From Colwellia maritima (GTDB lineage Bacteria > Pseudomonadota > Gammaproteobacteria > Enterobacterales > Alteromonadaceae): a stretch of 64,000 nucleotides of DNA. Positions within the stretch are counted from its first letter, which is position 1, and the number at the start of each line of letters is the position of its first letter. Both the position numbers and the translations under genes were made by a program. Positions 58,347-64,000 of this stretch are shown here, piece after piece. The stretch is from the NCBI RefSeq assembly GCF_022669015.1, contig NZ_JAKKSL010000005.1, forward strand, positions 357,133 through 421,132, in the 5' to 3' direction. The notes beneath the pieces are model-generated. The model was not told the DNA's origin, did no database searches, and saw nothing but the letters and a program-made list of their open reading frames with translations.

Positions 58347-60294
58347 ATGAACGAATTAAAAACTTGTTATCCTGTTTCAGAAAAAGCTAAAGCGCATACT
58401 TATATTAATAGTGCAACTTATGATGCAATGTATAAGCAGTCTATCGAGCAGCCTGATGTTTTTTGGGGGGAGCAAGCTAAAGAATTTATTGATTGGTATC
58501 AACCTTGGGATAGTGTTAGTAAGGTCGATTTAAAAAACTCAGAAATAAACTGGTTTTCAGGCGCAAAACTTAATGTTAGCTATAACTGTATCGATCGTCA
58601 TTTAGCGACTAAAGCTAATGATACGGCTATTATCTTTGAAGGTGATGATCCAAGCGATGATTTAAAAGTAACCTATCAAGAACTACATGATCATGTTTGT
58701 CGTTTTGCTAACCTACTTAAAGAACGTGGCGTTCAAAAAGGTGATCGTGTTTGTATTTACATGCCGATGATACCTGAGGTTGGTTATGCCATGTTAGCCT
58801 GTGCCCGTATTGGCGCAATTCATTCTGTTGTCTTTGGTGGTTTTTCAACTGAATCAATAAAAGCCCGTGTACTTGATGCTGAATGTAAAGTAATCATCAC
58901 TGCTGATGAATCAGTACGTGGTGGAAAACATATTCCACTTAAATTGAACGTTGATGCTGCTGTAGCTGATTGCCCTGATGTGCACTCAGTGATTGTTGTT
59001 ACTCGTACGGGTGGCGATGTTCCTTGGAACGATAAAGTAGATATTAACTACGCCGATGCAGTAGCAAATTTACCTACCGTTTGTGAGCCTGAAGTAATGG
59101 ATGCGGAAGATCCCTTATTTATTTTATATACGTCTGGCTCTACAGGTACACCTAAAGGTGTTGTACATACTTGTGGTGGCTATATTTTATATGCAGCCAT
59201 GACCCATAAATATGTATTTGATTACAGAGAAGGCGAAGTTTATTGGTGTACAGCAGATCTTTGGTTGGATCACGGGTCATTCTTATATTTTTTACGGCCC
59301 ATTAGCTAATGGTGCTACAACATTAGTATTTGAAGGTGTACCTACGTATCCGGATGCAGGGCGTTTTTGGCAAGTATGTGAAAAGCATAAAGTTAATATT
59401 TTCTATACCGCGCCTACAGCTATTCGTGCATTAATGAGTGTGGGAAATGAACTGGTTGAAAAATCTGACCTGTCGTCATTACGCTTATTGGGTTCAGTAG
59501 GTGAGCCGATTAACCCTGAAGCATGGCATTGGTATTACGAAGTTGTTGGAAAGAGCAACTGTCCAATTGTTGACACATGGTGGCAAACAGAAACGGGTGG
59601 TATTTTAATTACGTCATTGCCTGGGGCTGTCGATATGAAACCAGGCTGTGCAGGTAAACCTTTCTTTGGTGTACAACCGGCATTATTTGATAAAGACGGT
59701 AATACTCTTGAAGGTGAAAACCAAGGGTTATTAGTCATGACAGCTAGTTGGCCAGGTCAATTACGTACAGTATATGGCGATCATAATCGTTTCTATCAAA
59801 CCTATTTAGGTCAATATCCAGGTAATTACTTTACAGGTGATGGCGCGAAACGTGACGCAGATGGTTTCTACTGGATTACAGGTCGTGTTGATGATGTATT
59901 AAACGTATCAGGACACCGTTTAGGAACAGCTGAAATTGAAAGTGCACTAGTGCTTCATCCTGCGGTAGCTGAAGCTGCTGTAGTTGGTTATCCGCATGAA
60001 ATTAAAGGTCAGGGCGTATATTGCTATGTTACCTTAATGGCGAATGCGGAAGAATCTGATGAACTAAACAAAGAGTTAAAAGAGTTTGTTGCCAAGGAAT
60101 TAGGTCGTTTTGCTAAACCTGATTATTTACAATGGGCTCCAGGATTACCTAAAACACGTTCAGGCAAAATTATGCGTCGTATTTTACGTAAAATTGCTGA
60201 GAATGACGTAGATAGTTTAGGTGATACATCAACGCTTGCTGACCCTAGCGTTGTTGAAGACTTGATTGCAAAACGTATAATTCATGGAAGCTAG
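58347..60294 (+). CDS. acs: Acetyl-CoA synthetase (frame disrupted)
   Basis: It activates acetate to acetyl-CoA via acetyl-AMP. Motifs: [15 protein letters not shown] (P-loop), [13 protein letters not shown] (adenine site), [20 protein letters not shown] (hinge Asp), and the acetylatable Lys in [15 protein letters not shown]. The break at 59260-59265 reads CTTTGG inside the conserved [11 protein letters not shown] (GCTGG likely; one base gained). 1948 bases, one more than a multiple of three; about 648 residues when repaired. Monocistronic with a terminator. Confidence 0.96.
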
Positions 60295-60340
60295 TTATAT
60301 ATAACGTATTAGTTATTGTCGTATCGGATAATTTTAAAAT

Positions 60341-60368
60341 AAAAAAAGCGCTTGTTTAGCGCTTTTTT
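60341..60368. terminator. Terminator of acs
   Basis: A7, GCGCT, loop TGTTT, AGCGC, T6: a symmetric rho-independent terminator. Confidence 0.9.
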
Positions 60369-60385
60369 CTTTTTTAGCGTGTGTA

Positions 60386-60548
60386 ATAGCAATCTCACTA
60401 ACTAAGTGATCATTTCTACTTGCCAAAATCACCAACTACTTCGTTATTTATTTAATCATTAGAACAACTCGTTATTGAAATAAATGCATTGTATTTGGCA
60501 AATTTTTATACGTATAAAATAGATCACTTAATTAATGAAACGGGTATA
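60386..60548. repeat. ~160-bp palindromic intergenic repeat, copy 4 (inverted)
   Basis: The reverse complement of copies 1-3, from CAATCTCACTAACTAAGTGA to ACTTAATTAATGAAACGGGT. It lies just after the acs terminator. Confidence 0.9.
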
Positions 60549-60667
60549 AAATTAACTATTATTGACGATGATCAAAATAACATCAGAAATAATTCACTAC
60601 ACTTACTCTGTTGTGCCTTCAGTGTTAATTTATCTATTTTAATTTACTTATCTTAATGGAGTGACTC

Positions 60668-60832
60668 ATGAACCGATGTGGAAAATGCCAACAATTCACC
60701 AGAACTCCTGAAAATCAAAAAGACATTTGTGGGGCTTGGGATCAGCCCACTATAGCTACCCGAGGAGCTTGTGAGTTTTATATTCCTAAAAAAGCAACAA
60801 AAAACTTAAGAAATAAAACGCAATCAACTTAG
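60668..60832 (+). CDS. Small Cys-containing protein
   Basis: A 54-residue protein (MNRCGKCQQFTRTPENQKDI) with C4, C7, C21 and C35, a possible zinc-binding set, and a Lys-rich tail. TGGAG precedes the ATG. No family recognised with certainty. Confidence 0.55.
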   Translation: MNRCGKCQQFTRTPENQKDICGAWDQPTIATRGACEFYIPKKATKNLRNKTQST

Positions 60833-60861
60833 TAATAATACCAGTTTACAGCGAAATAAGA

Positions 60862-61158
60862 TTATTCTTCTAAAGGCTTAACGGTTCTATTAGCCGGTTT
60901 AGCTAATATTTCCAAATAAAAGCTTTCCAATTCATGCTGAACCGCATCATCAATACTTTTATTGAGTGCTGATACGTGAACAACCGCTGCTGTTTCTTCA
61001 TTGTGACCGTATTTACAATCAAAATCCCAAAAATCAGCACCTTCAGGCAATGGCTTATTTCTTTCTCTTTTCAGGTATTTTTTTACTTCGTGTTTAATTG
61101 AATCAATCAGTCTTGGGGTTTTAATTTTTTTATGTGTTAATAAAAATGTTTTTTTCAT
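60862..61158 (-). CDS. DUF6172 family protein
   Basis: A 98-residue cytosolic protein of unknown function. It has the blocks IDSIKHEVKKYLKRERNKPL and EGADFWDFDCKYG, then ESFYLEILAKPANRT. Alone on the minus strand. Confidence 0.8.
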   Translation of the reverse strand: MKKTFLLTHKKIKTPRLIDSIKHEVKKYLKRERNKPLPEGADFWDFDCKYGHNEETAAVVHVSALNKSIDDAVQHELESFYLEILAKPANRTVKPLEE

Positions 61159-61330
61159 GGTGTGCCTTGAATAAGTACTTATATGTTTCTAATGATTAAG
61201 TGAATACGTTCACGAAATCGAATATTGTTAGTTAGTTTACCATAGCGCTAAGTTGCTTTTTACTTTATCTTGCTATGGAAGTAAAATATGTTTGAATTTT
61301 TACAAATATGCAATGTAAAAGGAAATTAAT

Positions 61331-61894
61331 ATGAACAAAATAAGTATATTTATGGTGTTAGTGTTAATGACTTTTTCCGCGGTTAGCCAAGCAGAGAAAG
61401 TATTAACTAGAGAATTAATTACATCGTTTCAAAAAATTTCAGAACAATGGGAGGCTTTAGAAGTTAATTTTCCTGAATTATCATCACTTGAAGATAGCGA
61501 CTTAAATCAGCCTGATAAAATAATCGCTCAACTTAAAAACTCAAAAGCATATCCTCAAATTCAATCATTGTTAGCCCAATATGGTTTTTCAAATATTGAA
61601 GAATATTATGATGTAGCTATGCGTGTTATGGGCGGTTTGATGAACCATCAAATGAAAAGTATGCCGCAGGGCGTTGACATCGAATCTATGGCTCAAATGC
61701 TCAAACAAAATATCGCGCAAATGAAAGCAAGTAATGCCCCCAATGGAATGGTTGTTGAATTGGAAAAGCAACTAATGGATATGGAAAAAAACATGCAAAA
61801 AATGAAAGAAGCAATGCAAAGTGCAACTGCTGCGGATAAACAGTTTTTTGCAGAAAATGTGGAATGGGTTATGTCTGTATTAGGCGAACAGTAA
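61331..61894 (+). CDS. Secreted helical protein of unknown function
   Basis: A 187-residue protein with a signal peptide (VLMTFSAVSQA) and predicted all-helical body, rich in Met/Lys/Gln, with a C-terminal coiled coil (QLMDMEKNMQKMKEAMQSAT). The family is not recognised. Ribosome-binding site AAAGGAAA upstream. Confidence 0.75.
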   Translation: MNKISIFMVLVLMTFSAVSQAEKVLTRELITSFQKISEQWEALEVNFPELSSLEDSDLNQPDKIIAQLKNSKAYPQIQSLLAQYGFSNIEEYYDVAMRVMGGLMNHQMKSMPQGVDIESMAQMLKQNIAQMKASNAPNGMVVELEKQLMDMEKNMQKMKEAMQSATAADKQFFAENVEWVMSVLGEQ

Positions 61895-61934
61895 TGTTAT
61901 TCGTTAAACTAGAGAGAGGCTATATTGCAACTGC

Positions 61935-62024
61935 TGTTGTTTGTTCTAATTATTAAATAAATATCGTTATAGTTGGTGATTTTAGCAAATAGAAATGCTC
62001 ACAGAGTTAGTGAGATTGGTATAA
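61935..62024. repeat. Half copy of the ~160-bp repeat
   Basis: Only the right half is present (from GTTCTAATTATTAAATAAAT to GTTAGTGAGATTGGTATA), with several changes. Confidence 0.8.
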
Positions 62025-62062
62025 GGTCGCTAATGTAGCTCCGTGGTGGTAATAAATATAAT

Positions 62063-62137
62063 AGAATTGGTTTAACGAGGAAGTTAGTATAAATAGCCGC
62101 TATAGAAAGAAAGACTTGTTAAGCTGAGGAGTTAGTA
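62063..62137. repeat. Right half of the ~210-bp MITE-like element
   Basis: TTTAACGAGGAAGTTAGTAT, then ATAGCCGCTATAGAAAGA, ending in GCTGAGGAGTTAGTAA, matches the right half of the element at 21779-21988. It overlaps the 3' end of the DUF1289 gene. Confidence 0.65.
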
Positions 62138-62328
62138 ATGGATTTACATTTTCTTTGGTTACAGCAAGCTAATATTTCTTTCTTTTGAGTTTCTGACTTA
62201 TCTCGCCAACCGATAATTTCAGAGAGGTGACGGTAGCAACCTACACAAATGTCATTTTGATCCAAACAACAATTCCTTACACAAGGGCTGAGTTCTTTTT
62301 TATTTTCTTTTTTTGGACGAGTTGTCAT
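62119..62328 (-). CDS. DUF1289 family protein
   Basis: A 69-residue protein with the Cys-rich family pattern SPCVRNCCLDQNDICVGCYR and GWRDKS, probably a small metal-binding protein. Its last seven residues (SITNSSA) and stop codon come from the MITE-like half-repeat, so the natural C-terminus may have been replaced. Confidence 0.9.
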   Translation of the reverse strand: MTTRPKKENKKELSPCVRNCCLDQNDICVGCYRHLSEIIGWRDKSETQKKEILACCNQRKCKSITNSSA

Positions 62329-62511
62329 ACTTTAACCATGAACTAAACACATAACAATTTATCTCACAACGGATTACATATAAGCAATTAACGGATAAAC
62401 TAGAGTATAGAAGAAACAGATTAGGCAACATAGTAATCTTTAATTAAATACTCTAACTAAATATATAGATGTTCATGTTTGGTTTAATGAAAATATAAAC
62501 TATTTATTAAA

Positions 62512-62873
62512 TTATTCTGGTGTTTTATCCACAAGAATATCAACTTGGCGTTTACTATTTTGCTGAGAAATGACAACTCGAATAGTTTTATTTTCATTTT
62601 TATAGGTTAACGTAAGGCGCTCTCGTTTTTTTCTTGAAAAATTGACTCACCGAAACTTTGATTATAAAAATCTATAATTTCATCTTTAGTAGAAGAGGTG
62701 AAATAATTTAAAACCGCAGGTATGTCATCAGTAAAATCTGCGAAAACCTGTGCATTAGCAACCATAGGAATTGAAATAGGGGTAACATTATCAACCGCAA
62801 GCGTTACCTTGCTTAAACTTAATAAAATAGCACAGGCTACTATGCCGTATTTATTTATTCGTGTTCTTTTCAT
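62512..62873 (-). CDS. Secreted protein of unknown function (frame disrupted in poly-A)
   Basis: A signal peptide (YGIVACAILLSLSKVTLA) is followed by DIPAVLNYFTSSTKDEIIDF and GESIFQEK. As read it stops at 62607. Adding one A to the run near 62630 gives EKKRERLTLTYKNENKTIRV and an end at 62512. 362 bases, one short of a multiple of three. About 120 residues, exported. Family not recognised. Confidence 0.7.
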
Positions 62874-62950
62874 TTAATCAATTCCTGTTGGTTTAAAGTC
62901 ACTTAGCTAAATATATATTATTTTTATACATAGTGCGAGATAGTGATTGA

Positions 62951-63730
62951 TTATAAATTACTACAATGAAACTCATCACGGTAATGATCAACCCAAAGGG
63001 CTGTAGCACCACAAATAGCGACCGGCATGATAATTAGATTAACAATGGGAATCATTGAAAATACGGCAACAGTAATGCCAAAGCTATAGCTCAAGCCTTG
63101 TTGCTGTTTTAGTGCTCGTTTCATCTCAGTAAATGGTACTTTATGATTGTCAAAAGGGTAATCCTTATATTGTACAGCCATCATCCAAGCAACAAATAAG
63201 AACCAAATAATTTGTCCCACAACAGGCAATATCCACAGTAAAATAAAAAAACCGATAGCACGTGGAATATAATAAGCGAGTTTCGTCCATTCTCTGGCTA
63301 AGGTTCTCGGAATATCCTTTACAATTTCTAACATGCTGCCGTTAGGTGAAAGTTCACCCACTAATAAGTTTTCTATTTTCTCAGATAACAAACCATTAAA
63401 TGGTGCCGCTAACCAGTTTGCAGCCGTACTGAACAAAAATGAGAAAACAATCAGGATTGTAATAACGGCAATTGGCCATAAAATAGCATTAAGCCAATCT
63501 AACCAACTAGGTAGCCACGCCATTATCACGGTCATGTAATGTTCGAGTTCCTTAAATAAAAAATAGAATGCAAAGCTGAATAATAGTAAATTTATTAATA
63601 AAGGAATAAATACAAATCGACGGATCCCTTTTAATTTAATAAGCTCAAAACCTTTAAATAAATACCCCGCACCACTTTCAGCGAAAGGTGTATGCGAGGA
63701 ACGAAAATTATTTTTTACAGAGTTAGACAT
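62951..63730 (-). CDS. cysZ: Sulfate transporter CysZ
   Basis: A 259-residue inner-membrane sulfate permease feeding cysteine synthesis. SGAGYLFKGFELIKLKGIRR, AAPFNGLLSEKIENLLVGE and MKRALKQQQGLSYSFG are CysZ blocks; hydrophobic segments alternate as in the family. It is divergent from zipA, the usual neighbour in gammaproteobacteria. Confidence 0.95.
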   Translation of the reverse strand: MSNSVKNNFRSSHTPFAESGAGYLFKGFELIKLKGIRRFVFIPLLINLLLFSFAFYFLFKELEHYMTVIMAWLPSWLDWLNAILWPIAVITILIVFSFLFSTAANWLAAPFNGLLSEKIENLLVGELSPNGSMLEIVKDIPRTLAREWTKLAYYIPRAIGFFILLWILPVVGQIIWFLFVAWMMAVQYKDYPFDNHKVPFTEMKRALKQQQGLSYSFGITVAVFSMIPIVNLIIMPVAICGATALWVDHYRDEFHCSNL

Positions 63731-63892
63731 GTATAAAAGTAACGCATTGATATTAATGGATTGATTATAGAGGTTGTTGAAACGTAATTACAATACTAAC
63801 ATGTTACAAAATGGCACTGTTTCTGTTAGAGTTTACTCTATATAATAAAAATCCCGACTTTCCCTTAAAGCATTTTAAAGACAGGCATAACA

Positions 63893-64000
63893 ATGGAAGA
63901 TAATTTCAGAAACGCATTAATTATTCTTAGCGGCGTTATTATTGCTGCTATTTTTATTCATGGTTTGTGGACCATTAGAAAACAAAAAAACCCTTATAAA
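63893..64000 (+). CDS. zipA: Cell division protein ZipA, N-terminal part
   Basis: It runs off the window. The N-terminal anchor MEDNFRNALIILSGVIIAAI then HGLWTIRKQKNPYK is typical of ZipA, which tethers FtsZ to the membrane. The context beside cysZ confirms it. Confidence 0.93.
   Translation, partial: MEDNFRNALIILSGVIIAAIFIHGLWTIRKQKNPYK

Larger units (their letters stand above)
60295..60667. other. Region with terminator and repeat copy 4
   Basis: Mostly filled by the acs terminator and the inverted 160-bp repeat; the remaining 120 bases before the small Cys-rich gene show only an A+T-rich promoter-like stretch. Confidence 0.6.

Noticed and set aside
1..64000. Mass pseudogenisation, as in a degrading endosymbiont genome
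   Set aside because: The broken genes keep all catalytic residues and full length, and most breaks sit at one pentamer or at A-runs. Real decay (23643-23984) looks different. Sequence error is the simpler cause.

Overview
The window looks like a chromosomal segment of a marine, low-GC gammaproteobacterium of the Alteromonadales, most like Colwellia or Thalassotalea (inference). The reasons are the A+T-rich coding style, two Na+/H+ antiporters (nhaB, nhaD), a TonB2-type energising operon, a TonB-dependent receptor, a cluster for red-algal sugar catabolism, and the cysZ|zipA and nhaB/dsbB neighbourhoods. No rRNA, tRNA or CRISPR array was seen.

Layout. 0-3 kb: end of a chemoreceptor, a YceK-like lipoprotein, an M2 dipeptidase. 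3.6-10 kb: PsrA-type regulator with its own operator, dsbB, nhaD, nhaB, and an ammonium transporter with a sigma54/NtrC-like promoter. 10-13 kb: aldehyde-stress set (yqhD, DJ-1-like protein, divergent LysR). 13.4-19 kb: lipoprotein with a duplicated beta-helix domain plus a TonB-dependent receptor. 19-22 kb: GST with divergent TetR, Gfo/Idh/MocA oxidoreductase, a MITE-like repeat. 22.3-24 kb: IS3-family element and a decayed Y1 transposase. 24-26.4 kb: an unfamiliar three-gene operon around a zincin metalloprotease. 27.8-39 kb: catabolic cluster with two divergent arms. 39-49 kb: RND efflux pair, pheA, MAPEG protein, penicillin-acylase-type enzyme. 49-52 kb: yaiL, yeiP, an M14 peptidase-like protein. 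52.7-58 kb: DUF3450-ttpC-exbB-exbD-tonB-TPR operon. 58-64 kb: acetyl-CoA synthetase, several small conserved proteins, cysZ and the start of zipA.

The metabolic core is 34.5-38.9 kb. It holds a 3,6-anhydro-L-galactonate cycloisomerase-like enolase-superfamily enzyme, a zinc dehydrogenase, a KduD-like SDR and an AldA-like aldehyde dehydrogenase. Together these fit the route 3,6-anhydro-L-galactose -> anhydrogalactonate -> 2-keto-3-deoxy-L-galactonate -> diketo intermediate -> 2-keto-3-deoxy-D-gluconate. The divergent arm adds a galactonate-dehydratase-like enzyme, an ACS-family transporter, a KDPG-type aldolase, an SMP-30 lactonase and an IclR regulator. A KDG kinase and any agarase must lie elsewhere.

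The strongest signal is not a gene. By eye the pentamer GCTGG/CCAGC is almost absent: one intact site near 1520 in 64 kb, while ACTGG, TCTGG and CCTGG are common. About fifteen otherwise healthy genes are broken by one- or two-base changes exactly where GCTGG/CCAGC is expected, and the replacement is often the same (C/G)TTTGG or its complement. I read this as systematic base-calling error at a modified motif, so an undescribed GCTGG/CCAGC DNA modification in this organism, rather than mass pseudogenisation. Poly-A shortening explains most of the other broken genes. Genes broken this way are annotated here as single full-length CDSs; true remnants are marked as pseudogenes.
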